Shown piece by piece: positions 11,871 to 24,100 of a stretch of DNA of 64,000 nt. Source of the DNA: Branchinecta lynchi. Taxonomy: Eukaryota; Arthropoda; Branchiopoda; Anostraca; Branchinectidae. The first letter of the stretch is position 1. Each line of letters opens with the position of its first letter. Both the position numbers and the translations under genes were made by a program. Location: assembly GCA_023053575.1 (NCBI GenBank), contig JAKZAP010000021.1, positions 3,183,790 to 3,247,789 on the forward strand. The letters are read 5' to 3'. The notes beneath the pieces are model-generated. The model saw nothing but the letters and a program-made list of their open reading frames with translations. It did no database searches and was not told where the DNA came from.

Positions 11871-12149
11871 GAGCCTCGTTTTTGTTGCAATAGCGCTGCC
11901 GCATCGCTGCTGCAGCACTTCTTTGCTTTTGCATAATATGCGTTTTTGGATTCATTTTCTTCTTGGTTGAAGCGGCAGCGCTGCAGCATCTTGCAGGGAA
12001 GCACGGACTTGGTCAGGGAGCAAGTCCGGGATCCTCGAGAAGCGCTGCCGTCTTCCTCGGAAGCGCTGCAGTGCAAAAACGGATGTGGAATGAATCAGCC
12101 CGGAATCGGCCGAGAAGTGGACCTGCAGCATGCAACAAAAACGAGGCTC
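11871..12149. mobile_element. TIR miniature element D, copy 1
   Basis: 279 bp with ends GAGCCTCGTTTTTGTTGCAA and TGCAACAAAAACGAGGCTC. The interior is GC-rich with many GCAGCGCTGC words, which create open frames in all phases. It lies 18 bp from element E copy 1. No certain target duplication. Confidence 0.75.
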
Positions 12150-12232
12150 GCAGCTTGTGGACCGACTGAAATATGTCAACCTCGTAAATATCATGCGGAT
12201 TCCAAGATAATTTACTGTATTAAAACCCAAGA

Positions 12233-12335
12233 TATAATAATAATAATAATGTTATTTTTCACCCATCAAAAAGCACATGGCATAGACGGAGTATGAATAA
12301 AGAAAGAAAAGAAGAAGGAAACACTATAACAAAGA
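12233..12335 (-). mobile_element. LINE tail with (ATT)n
   Basis: On the minus strand, ...TACTCCGTCTATGCC...GGGTGAAAAATAACATTATTATTATTAT. The same CTCCGTC...GGGT(T)AAAAATAA layout is seen at 9840-9900 and 41390-41420 in plus orientation. Confidence 0.4.
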
Positions 12336-12548
12336 AACACTATAGTAGGAGGAAACCAAACACAACATTGAGATAACGACAGCATTATACATAGACATAG
12401 ACATTTTTTTAATTTCATCAAAAACACATAAATTAAGCAAACAATTTACCATTAGCGGTCACTTTTAAGACAAAAGAATCCTGATTGTGTTCGTAATTCT
12501 AACCTCCATGAATCCGCTATATCATTCCCTCATTACCTCCCCCCTAGG

Positions 12549-14035
12549 ATAATTTTTTTTTTTTTTTTTTTTTTACTATCTACTATCTATTGAACTATCA
12601 TATTGTAGAAGAATGCTCTCCCATTGATGCCTAATCTTATTGTTGTAATTCTGTATAAGTTGTCCAACTGCTGTAAGTGGGTCAGTGATGTTGTAAGTAG
12701 TGACGATTTTACTATTTCGGGTCCAAGGAAACGAAAATAAATAGAGCGAATTTGTTTTTTATCAGTGTTAGTTAACATTCGCCAGAAAGGTGCGATGTAT
12801 AAAATGTGAGTCAGGGCCACCGAGTTAAAAACGTTGCGAGAATAAGACGGTTGAAACGCAACTTATTCGCCACAATGAAACCATAAGCTGCAGCAATCTT
12901 TTTGCGAATATGTTTGATCAACAGTGCTCTGGTGTCTCTGATCGACCTCCCGATCGGTAGACCAAGATAAATCAGCGAATCTGCTGGTCTGACGTTCGAA
13001 CTTCCCAGCCGTACAGTTATACCAGGGCTAGTAGGGTTAAACTTCATAGTTAATTCCTATGCTTGCTGTACTCGTCACTTAACGTATACAAATTTTCTTC
13101 ACGACGAGTAACTTTGCGACTGGGGTTTAGAATCTTATCCACGTAACAGTTGCGGCGAAACCACCGATCCCTGTCTTACTCCTTTCTTAACAGGCACAAC
13201 AACATGAGCATCCCGAAAACCAGGGATTTGAATAACAACAACTAGATTATCGTACAGGTCCCGGTAAGTAGTGTTGGGCGATATTCGATACGATAATCGA
13301 AATATCAATAATACTGAGAAATATCGATATTTCGATATTGACTTTTCAAATATCGATATTTTCAATAGTTGCATTACGATGTGCAACAGCTCTATCATTC
13401 GGGATTTTCAGAATAAAAGAACAAATAGGGACTTCAAACTTGATTTCGATTAGGGAGGAGAAACAGGGAAAAGTTTGGAAACGCTACTATTTCTTAATAG
13501 GAATGTTTGATTTTGTTCTTGTAGTTCAGTTTTGGTCTTGTTACTTTTTTTGTCCATGAAAAATCTAGGAGTATAAAAAAGTTACAAATATCGGTTTACG
13601 ATAATCGAAATTTGAAAATATCGAAATATCGATTTGGCTCAGTATCGCCCAAACACGGATTACAGATGGGTATACTCCTCGCTGAGAAGCAGTATAAAGA
13701 ATATGTTCATGGACAAGCGAGTCGAAAGCCCTACTAACGTCGTGGCTTGCAAGAACTAAAGACTCCTTACCAGACTCTGCATCTAACAGAATGGAACAAA
13801 CAGCACTAAGGCCGTGGGAACATCCCAGTCCCTTTCGGATGACAAGGGGGCACATAACACTTTGAGTAAATTTCGGGAAACGTGACAAGCTCGAAGATAT
13901 TGCACAGTACATTTGAGACTGTAATTGGGCGGTAAGAGCTACAAGAATCAGACGGTTTCCCTTTTTTCAGAATTGGGTAAAGCTTTCCTTCAGAAAAGTT
14001 GCTAGGTATAATTCCGGTTTCTATGATTACTTGGT
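12549..14035 (-). mobile_element. LINE relic with A-tail, split by a hAT-like element
   Basis: On the minus strand, reading from 14035: KLYPILKKGKPSDS, YRPITVSNVLCNIFELV, ASHDVSRAFDSLVHEHIL (RT motif A), then after the insertion KKGVRQGSVVSPQ, and near 13040 RPADSLIYLGLPIG followed by FWRMLTNTDKKQIRS. The order is that of a LINE reverse transcriptase and its downstream part. A run of T on the plus strand (12549-12574) is its A-tail. Stops and frameshifts show it is dead. Confidence 0.75.
13269..13656. mobile_element. hAT-like AT-rich element inside the LINE
   Basis: Ends GTGTTGGGCGATATTCGATA and CAGTATCGCCCAAACAC are inverted; both subterminal regions repeat ATATCGATAT and ATAATCGAAAT words. 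It splits the LINE between its motif A region and KKGVRQGS. Flanks CGGTAAGT and GGATTACA are only loosely alike. Confidence 0.6.
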
Positions 14036-14049
14036 TCTATAATAGCGTC

Positions 14050-14360
14050 GTTCTTTGTCACGGGAGTTCTCACCAGTGATCTCCGGTAATTGGCGTTTTT
14101 GGATCCAACGGTGACTGCTCACCAGTGTTATAATCCGTTCTGAACTAACCGGTGTCCGGTTTTATCTCACGGGTGCGGACTAACCAGAGCCTCGGCTCGG
14201 GATCCCAGCATTACCGAGAAGTTAGCAACTTTTCGTCAACAGTTGACGGGGCCGAATTCAGGCCGTTTCTGCACTCACCAGTGATTACCTACCGGTGAAC
14301 CAAAAAACGTGTTACAAGAGAAGAACCGGACACCGGTGACAAAACACCAGAGACAGCCTG
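14050..14360. repeat. possible relative of element I
   Basis: Many ACCAGTG and ACCGGTG words with GGCGTTTTTGGAT near the left and CAAAAAACGTGTTACAAG near the right. Boundaries are unclear. Confidence 0.3.
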
Positions 14361-14811
14361 GAGTGCAGCGGACGCAGCTAAAACTTTAATCTGAAAACCC
14401 ACAACTAAAAATATGGCGACAGGGCCCATCTACCCTTGAACTGTACTTTCTTGACCTGCCCTTCCGAGAGTTATCGGGGTAGCATACGGACGGACGAAAT
14501 TTACGAAGTCATAAATCCCCAACATTTTGGGATCCCAAAAGAAAAAACATTCAAAGAAAAAATATAAACAAACTAGCTCCTTTCGGCTTTGAGGTATGAC
14601 GGCAGCACATGCTAAAAATTATATCACATTTGACGTAACGACATTACAGTAGTAACAGTACATATTGTTTCCGAATACATTTTGAGGGTGCCTAATTGGC
14701 CTAACCCAAATTCCTGAGACTAACAATTTTCCTAATTCCACTCAACTAATCTATATACTGGTTCAAACAAATAAATGACGTATGCATAAAATGGGGCCCG
14801 CTTGCACACTA

Positions 14812-15344
14812 AACAAGACCAAAGGTTTTGATGGGATCCCAAAATTTAATTCTTGATCCAGAAAAATTGCGTCTTGTAGATATCCGGTCTTAGTCGGACT
14901 CCTTGAACATTTTTACTATTAAAATTTAGAAGCAGCTTAATGCCAATGGCTAGTTATCTGAGAAAGCCAAGTTCAGGTATGGATTCCGTATGTGTGTTTA
15001 CTCCTATACGTCATATCTACTTTGCGTAACTGATCGAAACTTCCTGCTTTAGTTCTGCCAAACATCTGGTTTCCGCCGGATTCCGGGTGAACTACTTGTC
15101 CGGTAAAATAAAGAAAGGTCGAAACAAATTCATCATATCTGCTTACCCCTATATCGAACCTCTAATCAGCTTCAGGTAAACTTTAATTTTTAAAAATTTC
15201 TGGTTTCGGCCGGATTATGAAAAAACTATATGTCAGGGTAGCATGTTTTCTTGTCGCTAAATCGAACGTTTAATCAACTTCAAATAAAACTTTTACTTTT
15301 AACAAATTTTCCGGTTTTGGCCTGATTTAGGGCGGACTACTTGT
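14812..15344 (+). repeat. family A element, left half, split by a LINE
   Basis: Starts AACAAGACCAAAGGTTTTGA then GGGATCCCAAAATTTAAT and runs through the array to GGCGGACTACTTGTC, where the LINE begins. Its right half is at 18669-19085. Confidence 0.75.
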
Positions 15345-16138
15345 CGTGGTGGAAAATTGTCATAGTCTTCCACCTGAAGACCCTCCACAAAATTTAACTG
15401 CTGCTTCAAATGATAATTTAATGCCTGGTATTTCTTTGTCAAGTGTAACCCGTAAACTTTCTAAGTTAAAAAGAACTTCCATTGCTCCTTTGGATATTCC
15501 AGTTGTTCTCGTTAAAGCATTTGCTAAGGAATTAGCTTTCCCCCTTCAGATAATCTACAATAACATAACGCGAACAGGTTATTTCCCAAAGAAATGGAAG
15601 AAAGGTTTTATCAACCCCATTCCAAAGAAAGGAGCACCTAATGATTTCTCTGGTGTATGGCCGATCACAGTTACATCAATTTTCAGCAGAATTTACGAAA
15701 GTTTTGTTGCCGCATGGCTTAAAGAATATCTTTTAAAAGTAACTGATGGAAAGCAGTTTGGTGACATTCCTAAGTGTTCTACAGTACATTACCTAGTTAA
15801 TTTGATTGATTTTATTTTAAAACATCTAGATGAACCTAAATTTAATTGCAACTGATTTTAAAAAGGCATCTGACCTTGTTGACCATAAAATTCTTTTTAG
15901 AAAAAATGGCTGAAAAAAATATTCCCAATTTTATCGTCAAAATCATCAAGAGCTTCTTGAAAAACAGAGAGCAGACTGCCAAAGTATAAAGGCCGTTTTT
16001 CTACTTCGTTACATGTTTTTTGTGGAGTTCCTGAAGGAACTGTGATCGGTCCGCTGTGCTTGCTCCTCATCATAAATGAAGTTGCAGCTGGGCTGGAGGA
16101 CAGATGGAAATACGTTGACGATTTGTCCCTAGCGGAAG

Positions 16139-16708
16139 CAGTGTTGCGATGGGTGGTACAATTGTACCAGATTAAGTACTTTTTTCTCTGACCTGTACAT
16201 CTGTACAACTTTTTTTTAAAGTCGAAAAATCAGTACAATTACGTCGAACTGGTACAACTTCAGTACATTTTCTCTAAAACTAACAAAAAGAACTTGACTT
16301 GTCGTACTAACTTTGGTGATTGACCTAGAGCTCTAACTCGGAAGACGCATTTCTGTGTTCGCATGGCTCAAGGATCCAGTTAAATTTCTTCCCGACCCAA
16401 CCGCTTTTTCTTTCTGGTAGATTTTGTGTGACTCTCCAGTTCCTAGTTAACTAATTCACCTCCATCGGCACATTTGGTCCTCCTTTATCCCCAAAGACAC
16501 AAAGGTGCAGAAAAAGGAGGATTTAAAAGAAAACTGGAGGAAAGAGAGAAAAATAAGCGAAAAGAAAGATATTGTAAATAGATTAGTGGAGTACCGCGAA
16601 GGAAGACGAGCGTAAAAAAAAATTTTGGACTCTGGTACATTTTTTCCCGGGAAGCACATTTTTAGACCTATGTCTAGTACAATTAAAAAAATCAGTATCG
16701 CATCACTG
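16139..16708. mobile_element. hAT-like element inside a LINE
   Basis: Ends CAGTGTTGCGATG and GTATCGCATCACTG; left duplication AGCGGAAG (16131-16138). The right copy is AGCGGAA at 16709-16715, itself split by the next element and completed by the G at 16977. Interior has GTACAA words near both ends and no transposase. Confidence 0.75.
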
Positions 16709-16715
16709 AGCGGAA

Positions 16716-16973
16716 AGGCGTTTTTCCGCGACAATCCCGGATTGTAATCCTAGATAACTGATTCATCAGAGAAACAGCGAACAGACAATCCCAGATTGTA
16801 CAAACGACGATCTTGCTCCGTTGCAAGACTCTCGAATCGACAATCCAAGCACAAATCCGGATTGTCAGATTGCCAAGAAAAACGATTTTTCCTGATCAGG
16901 ATTGTCAGAGAAAATGTATTTTCAAGAATCCGGATTGTGAATCGTCAATCTGGACTGTCACGGAAAAACGCCT
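16716..16973. mobile_element. TIR element inserted in the hAT's target duplication
   Basis: Ends AGGCGTTTTTCCGCGACAAT and GTCACGGAAAAACGCCT are flanked by GAA (16713-16715 and 16974-16976). The interior repeats ACAATCCxGATTGT words. A 3-bp duplication is suggested. Confidence 0.7.
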
Positions 16974-17040
16974 GAAGTCGTATCTGAGGATTTGAAATGC
17001 AACGCTGCCGGTTTCATCGACGAGGTTACCTCAGAGGTGA

Positions 17041-17990
17041 CTGAAATAATAATAACTATAATAATTTATTTCTTACCCACAAATTCCAGAGGAAAAACAA
17101 GTAGAGTACAATAAAGAAAAAGAATGAAGAAAATACTAAAATAACTATCCATCCAAAAACATTAGCACATAAACAGCGAGAGTATGCTGAAACCCGACAG
17201 CTTCCTGTGTAGCATTAGTAATTTCTCCGAAATATCTGGAACACCGTACTTACGACTAATTACTCTATTCCGATGCCAGGGGGGGAGGTAAAGAAGGAAT
17301 TTACAGTAGCGAAAATAACTTATTCGGAGAGAAAGAAGGTCTTTCTTTTTAAGAAGAGGATAAAGTCCAGAAACGTAGAATATAGAATGGTCGCAAAAAG
17401 TTGAATACAGCCGACCAAGAGCTCGTCTATTATACCGCCCACGGTTAGCGACAATTTTTTAGTAACCAAATTGTATTTTTTTTTTCTTTACATCATGGAC
17501 AGTTTGTTGTCGCAGAGACGGTAGAGAGTTAGTAACAGTGATGCCCAGCCACCTGACGGAAGTAGCAAGGGGGATAGTAAAATGTTTACACACAAGGGAC
17601 GACTGAGAAGAAGAACGATCGTTAAAAACCAAGAATTCACGTTTTTCCACATTGAGAGACAGTCCAACATCTGAGAAGAGACTAGAAACTTTTGAAACCA
17701 TTGAAGAAAGGCTTGTGCGACTATTGCTAATCAGAAGCAAGTCGTCTGCATAAGCAAGATAAGAAACGTCAGAATCTCCAATAAAAAATGGTGAGTGGAT
17801 TTTTGACAAAATATTCGATATGCAAATTTTGAAAATACAAGGAGAAAGTACCCCCAATGACCCCCGTGTGTGACCCCCAATGTACCCCATGAATAAAGAT
17901 AAGTCCTCGATACGACCTTTTCTTTTCTTAGGAAAACTCTGCCGTCTTTCGAACCTCCTGTCGACCCTGACTCATCAGTGATAAAACAAC
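17041..17990 (-). mobile_element. antisense LINE fragment with (ATT)n tail
   Basis: On the minus strand the frame shows SPCIFKICISNIL, YLAYADDLLLIS (the catalytic YADD) and RWLGITVT, then a decayed C-terminal part with RYNRRALGRLYSTFCDHSIF. The 3' end is an ATT-rich tail at 17041-17062, the typical truncated insertion form. It interrupts the plus-strand LINE. Confidence 0.75.
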
Positions 17991-18668
17991 GCCACAAGGT
18001 GTAGTGATCTCTCCTGACCTTTCATGGCATGAAAATACAAAGACAATTGTAAAGAAAGCTAACAGCGCAATTCAAATGCTAAAAACACTGAAAAAGTTTC
18101 GGGTTCCTAAGGACAAGCTAAAGCTAATGTTTTGCTCTTTCATTCAACCCTTAGTCGAATACGCTTGTCCGGTTTGGCACTTTGCTCTTACCCAAGGTGA
18201 AACTGATAAAATAGAGCGAGTTCAGAAGAGATCGCTGCAAATTATCTATGGCGGTTCCCCCCTACCATAACTTTTTACCTCAAAGAATTTAAATTGAATC
18301 CCTTTCTTCCCGCCGGGGAAAACTATGCCGTAACTTTGGCTCCTCCCTTCTGCAGCACCCTACGCACCGTTCATTCCTTCCCCACCCTTTGTTCCTTTAA
18401 GATTTCGTCCCCTCCCCCCCCCCCCCCTGAGAAGCGGCTGAGAAGGTTCCCAAACTAACCCCAATCTACTGTAACACTATGCGTTACAGTAGAAGCTTTG
18501 TGCCGAGCTTCGTAACGCAGTACAATGATCTTTAGCAGTTTTCTGCCCTGTTATTTTTTTCTGTTGACAACTTATTTTATTTTTTTTATGACTAAAAAAA
18601 CATCGTATTTGGGCTCTGCCCAAGAGAGATATGTTTTGCTTTATTATCAAATAAATTGAAAAAAAAAT

Positions 18669-19085
18669 AGTCGGATTCGGCATGTCTTCTAACAACTAAA
18701 TCGCACATTTAGTCAAATTCAAATAAAAATTTTACTATTAACAAATTTTCCGGTTTTAGCGAGGAGTCCGGCGAGAAATAAGTTTCAGATATGGATTCAG
18801 AATGTCTCCTTACGCCTAAATCGACTATCTCATTGGCTTTTTAAAACATTTTTGTTCGTCCCTTAACTTTAAACCCCCCCTCCACCGCTAAACATTGGGC
18901 TACAGGGCCCATCTACGAAACTTGACATGTACTTAGACCCGATGGATCCTCATAACAAGGTAGAAGAAAATATCTCTGCCCCTTCGGGAGTTATCGCGCT
19001 GACAGACGGACAGTCAGACAGACGGACAACTCTTACGAAGTCATACGTACCCCTCCATTTACGGTTTGGGATCCCAAAAAGAACT
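18669..19085 (+). repeat. family A element, right half
   Basis: Resumes after the LINE A-tail at AGTCGGATTCGGCATGTCTT and ends with GACAGACGGACAGTCAGAC and GGTTTGGGATCCCAAAAAG. Confidence 0.75.
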
Positions 19086-19894
19086 TAAAACCTTTAGCAG
19101 AGCTGAACAACGTGCATATACCAGCAGCCTATACCCCCATTTGAAGGGTTGTTAGGACTCACTCCCCGTAAAGCAATGTCCAAATAGGTGCTGTAAGGTG
19201 TATTACGGCGTATAAGTCCTACTAAAGATTCCTCTTTTCCTCGGGGCGCGCTGTAATAAGGCGAATAAGGAAAAGGGAGCTCGGCTAAATTCTCCCTTAT
19301 GCAGAGCCATTCAGATTGCTTGGTTAGGTCCGCCAGCGGGCCGAGGAAAGGAGCAGCGCCGTCAGTGTTGCCACTTGAAGCACGAAAGTTCTACTTTGAC
19401 GGAAGTTAAAGAAACAACTTTTCTTCAAAAGAACACGTTTTGTTCTGTTACTACTACTTACTGCTAGTTCGAGGACCAATGCTGTCCATCCCTAAATTTA
19501 ATAGCTTTTTACAATATATTGGGCGTCAACTTGTACTGCTGTACTTCAAGTAGTACTAAGAACACTTTTTTTATCTTTAGAAACTCGAAAAACTGTATCA
19601 GCGTGGCAACACCGAACGCTGCATTCAAAAAACGTCTCGGGTTCTTATTTGAACAGGCGTGTGTATTAAGATTAAGACGTAAACATCGCGTAATGCGCTA
19701 TTCATCTTATTAAACCTATTTGGACAATGCTCAAACGACTGAATACGCGCTGATTACATCAGAGTTTAGTATTTTTCATAGAGGGTATTAGTAACTACTT
19801 GCATTTGGTTTCGATTTAAAAGCGGGTGAAGTATGTCGCACCTTCAACTAGACGTTCCTGTGCAAAGGGCACTGTCTCTGGTTTTTCTTCACCG
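19086..19894. other. no recognised gene
   Basis: GTCAGTGTTGCCACTTG (19358) and GCGTGGCAACACCGAACG (19600) could be ends of a hAT-like element, but no duplication was found. The short frame at 19519 is unsupported. Confidence 0.3.
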
Positions 19895-20140
19895 GAATTC
19901 GGTTCACGTCCTATTGCGCGTTTTTGGTCTCACCGGCTACGTCACTAGAGCCTGCCCGTCAAGCACTAACCAGTACGGTTAGTCTGCACCGATGAGCACT
20001 AAGCCAGTATGGTTAGTCTGCACCGATGAGCACTAAACCAGACACTGGTCAGTCAGAAAACGGGTTATAAGATCGGGGAGCAGTCAGTGGTCAATGCAAA
20101 AACGCGTTATAAGAAGCACTAATGAGGCTTCAAGAACAAA
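19895..20140. mobile_element. TIR element I, copy 1
   Basis: CTATTGCGCGTTTTTGGTCT at the left and AAAACGCGTTATAAGAAG at the right; the middle repeats GATGAGCACTAAxCCAG (19990, 20028). Confidence 0.5.
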
Positions 20141-21088
20141 TGTAGGGAACGAAGAGTAACAAACCCTAAATGCAGCCATCCCTTAGCTGAAATTTGTAGG
20201 TGACCGAAGCCACATCCGCTAAAAGGAGTTTCCCTTCTTCTTCCTCCATTTCCGCTACCTTCATCAGCGAAACTTCTAATAAGCCCGGAGCCTTTTTAAT
20301 GAATTTGGTCATCCGAGACAGATTAATCTCAAACCGCGTCATAAGGGCTCTGCCGCTCTGTTATTCGATAAGCGGTTTCTCAGATCTGCTTCTAGGCATC
20401 GGGATATCGAGAAAGGGCGACTGACGGTTTCATCAGGTCTACCTTCAAGAAGGGGGCATTCATGCGGGAGGGGAGCAGCTACGATCCCCGTCGCTGCCCA
20501 GTCGAGGCGCGGGACACTGGCGCCTCTTTCCATACAAGGTCACATACCAAAGACGTAGGCCTATGTATGCCTTGGCCTCGTTTCTCATGCCACTTTTGAT
20601 ATGTAGCAAAGCATTCTGCCAATAGAGCAAACCTTATCGTGCCAACCTGTTTAAAGAGATGCGCATGCTGTAAAGATAGTGGTAACTTTTAGCAACCATT
20701 GATGGAAGGGTGGAGCACACTACATGACCTAGCTAACGAAATTTCGCAGGCGGGCATCTCTTAGGGTAGGCTTGTTTAACTAAGAAAAAAAGACAGAAAA
20801 AATAGGAATCAGGGTAGAACAAATACAAGACTGTGAAAGAGGGTATTTTCTCTACGTACACTGTGAGTTCTTTTCTTTAGCTTGTGAATTCGAACTCTGC
20901 TTTTCTTCATAATTTTTATTCATGTCTACCTAGTTTTATTTTCCAAATACAATTACTGAACTTAATTTATCGATGGGTGATAAATAACATTACATCATAT
21001 CACAATTGTGATTGCAGCCTACGCTACTGCTGGGTACAAACTATCAATCATAGCATCAATTTCTGCCGAAAGAGCAGGTTTCCTAAAA
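20141..21088. other. no recognised gene
   Basis: A locally GC-rich stretch at 20330-20540 carries overlapping frames on both strands with no recognised domain. 20560-21088 is featureless. Confidence 0.3.
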
Positions 21089-21147
21089 GTCGATCAGGGC
21101 AGAGGTTCCCACCTTTTCCGTATCGCGTACCCCTAATTAAGGTTGAA
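21089..21147 (+). mobile_element. one end of the same hAT family, truncated
   Basis: The words AGAGGTTCCCACC, CCGTATCGCGTACCCC and AAGGTTGAACAAGGCTGCG match the left end of the element at 60050 and are cut by the start of the B array at about 21148. Confidence 0.6.
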
Positions 21148-24100
21148 CAAGGCTGCGTATGGCAATCGCAATTTCTGTCCGTCCGTCGGTCGGTCCAGCT
21201 TTTTCTAGTTCGGGCACTTCCACATAAGCTAGGCCGATGAAACTTGGCAGGCATATCAGGGACCCCAAATGATTAAGTTGGAAATAGTCACTTCCCCGAT
21301 CCGAGCATCTGGGGGGGAGTGGAGGGAGGGGAATCCGGAAAAATTAAGTATTTTATACTTAATGCAACTTAATCAAATCTTGATGAAACTTGATATATAG
21401 GAAGTCCTCGGGTCTCAGACTTTTTTAAATCCTTACCGGATCCGGTGACATTGGGGGGAGTTGGAGGGGGGAACCGGAAATCTTGGGAAACACTTCAAGT
21501 GTAGAGAGTGGGATGAACTTGGTGGAAACAACAAGCACAAATCCTAGATGCGGGATTGACATAACCGGACCGGATCCGCTAACTGTCGGGGAGTTGAGGG
21601 GGGATCCGAATTTCTGTAGTGATCCTGCGAGTTCGGTACTTCCTGATCTGCTAGGACGATGAAACTTAGCAGGCGTGTCAGGGACCCCAACAAATTGACT
21701 TGAGAATAGTTGTTTCTCCGGTCCGACCATCTTGGGGGGGGGGAGGGAGGGATAATCCGGAAAAGTGAGGGTTTTTAACTTACGAACGGGTGATCGGACC
21801 TTAATGAAACTTGATATACAGAAAGACCTTGTGTCTCAGACAACCGATTTTAAACCTGGACCGAATCCGGTGACATTGACGGGAGTTGGATGGGGGAATC
21901 GGAAATCTTGGGGAACGCTTAGAGTGGAGGGTTCAGGATGAAACTTCGTGGGACGAAAAAGTACAAGTCCTAGATAAATGAATGACATAACTGGATCGGA
22001 GCCGGTCACTGTGGAGGAGTGACCCGCAAGTTCGGTACTTCCTGATGTGCTAGGACGATGAAACTTACTAGGAGTGTCAGGGGCCCGAACAGATTGACTT
22101 GAGTATAATCGTTTCCACGATCTGGCCTTTGGGGGGGGGCTTGAAGGGAGGGGGAATCCGGAAAAGTGAGGGATTTTTAACTTACGAACGGGGGATCGGA
22201 CCTTCCTGAAACTTGATATACAGAGAGACCTTGTGTCTCAGACACCCGATTTTAAACCTGAACCGAATCTGGTGACATTGGGGGGAGCTGCAGGGGGGAA
22301 CCGGAAATATTGGGAAACGCTTATAGTTGAGGGTTCGGGATGAAACTTGCCGGGAATAAAAAGTACAAGTCCTAGATACGTGAATGACATACATGGACCG
22401 GATCCGGTCACTGTGGGGGAGTTGGGGGAGGGGTCTGAATTTCTAGTGATCCCGCGAGTTCGGTACTTCCTGATGTGCTGGGATGAAACTTGACAGGCTT
22501 GTCAGGGACCTGAACAGATTGACTTGATAATCTAGTTTTCTGATCCGAACATCGTGGGGGGAGTGGAGGGATGTGGAATCCGGAATCTACTGGCTCGCTC
22601 AGCTATTGAACGGGCGATGGGATTTAAATGAAACTTGATATTTAGGAACACCTCGTGCATCAGACGTCCGATTTTAACTTCGGACAGGATCCGGTGACAT
22701 TGGGGGGAGTTGGTGGGAGGAACCGGAAATCTTTCGGAACGCTTAGAGTGGAGGGATCGGCATGAAATTTGTTGGGAAGAACAAGCACTAGCCCTAGATA
22801 CGTAGGTGTACAGAATCAGATCGTATCGGGGCTCTGTGGGGGGAGTCGGAGGGGGTTTCCTGGAATTCCAGTGATAGCGAGTTGGGATACTTCAGGATGC
22901 GCTAAGGACGATAAAATTTGGCAGGTATATCAGTGATCCGACCAAATAGACTTAAGAGTTCGACACAATGCCCTAGGGGAGCATTGTGTCGAAAGGCACC
23001 CAGGGACTTCTGTCCCTGGGTCAGACCATTTTTCGGGGAGTTGAGGGAGAGGGAATACGGAAATTACTGACTTCCGTTGGTTGCGAACAAATGGTCCGAT
23101 TCAAATGAAACTTTATGGGTGATAAGAACTGATGACCTAGATATGCAAAGCACGTGTCCTAACCCCACGCGGCCATGGTTGGGGGGTGGGTGGTCAGAAA
23201 ACCTTGTGACTTTCACAGAAACCTAACAGATGGGCCGAATCGGGTGCAAGTTGGGCAGTACTAAGTTTATGCCCCCTACATTTGTCATTTGGCGTCCGAA
23301 CCGGATCCGACCAAAGTAGGAGGAGGATGAAGCAGGAACCGGAAATTTGAAGATATTCTCCGATTCGAGTTAAACCTGATGGAAGGGAAGAGGAAATGTT
23401 AGAGATGCGAAGTTTATGTGTCCGAGTCGTATTCGGCCACAGTGGGGGGAGTCGGAGGGGGAGTCTCGGAAATGTTGTGGCTCGCATGGCGGTTACACGA
23501 GTGGAGTGATTTGCATGAAACTTGGAAAGTAGATAGATCTTATGCCTTAGATGGCATATTTTAGGGTCCGGACCGGATCCGAGCACGGTTGGAAGGGGTA
23601 CTGGAATTTCCGGAAAAATTCTCAAATTTACTTTCTCGTTTCTCGCAACACCTACTCGTAAAAACTGCCATTTGAGCTCGTAGCTCTTGTTCTTAGAAAC
23701 AGTCGGTTTTTCGTAAAAACGGTCGATTTTTTCTCAAAAACAGTTGGTTTTCTGACAATAAGTCGATTTTTATGGCACTTGCCCTTCGACCAAGTGCCAT
23801 ATAGCGATCGCAATTTCTGTCCGCCCGTCGGTCTGTCGGTCCAGGTTTTACTAGTTCGGGCACTTCCTCGTAAGCTAGGACGATGAAACTTGGCAGGCAT
23901 ATCACGGGCTGGAAATAGTCACTTCCCCGACCTGAGCATCGTGGGGGAGTGGAGGGAGGGGGAGTCCAGAATCTAGAGGTATTTACAACTTTTGACTGGG
24001 TGACCGAATCTTAATGAAACTTGATATTTGGAAGGACCCCATGTGTCAGACGACCCAATTTAAATCCGAACCCGATCCGGTGACTTTGGGGGGAGCTGGA

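Larger units (their letters stand above)
15345..18668 (+). mobile_element. LINE (non-LTR retrotransposon) relic with nested insertions
   Basis: The reverse-transcriptase part starts near 15430 (domain with WKKGFINPIPKKG at 15595-15635), continues after a frameshift near 15845 with ATDFKKASDLVDHKIL, then GVPEGT and YVDDLSLAE (16111-16137). It resumes at 16977 and again at 18004-18270 with GVVISPDLSWHENT and VEYACPVWH...IERVQKRSLQII. A tail with A-rich end lies at 18655-18668. The LINE sits inside a family A copy. Three insertions interrupt it: 16139-16708, 16716-16973 and about 17041-17990. Its 5' end is truncated; the protein has several breaks. Confidence 0.75.

Noticed and set aside
11707..12296. 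Cluster of open frames on both strands, repeated near 47000 and 59000
   Set aside because: All are translations of miniature elements D and E, whose GC-rich interior lacks stops.
20200..20533. Opposed open frames in a GC-rich patch
   Set aside because: No domain, splice site or repeat relation; the lack of stops is explained by base composition.
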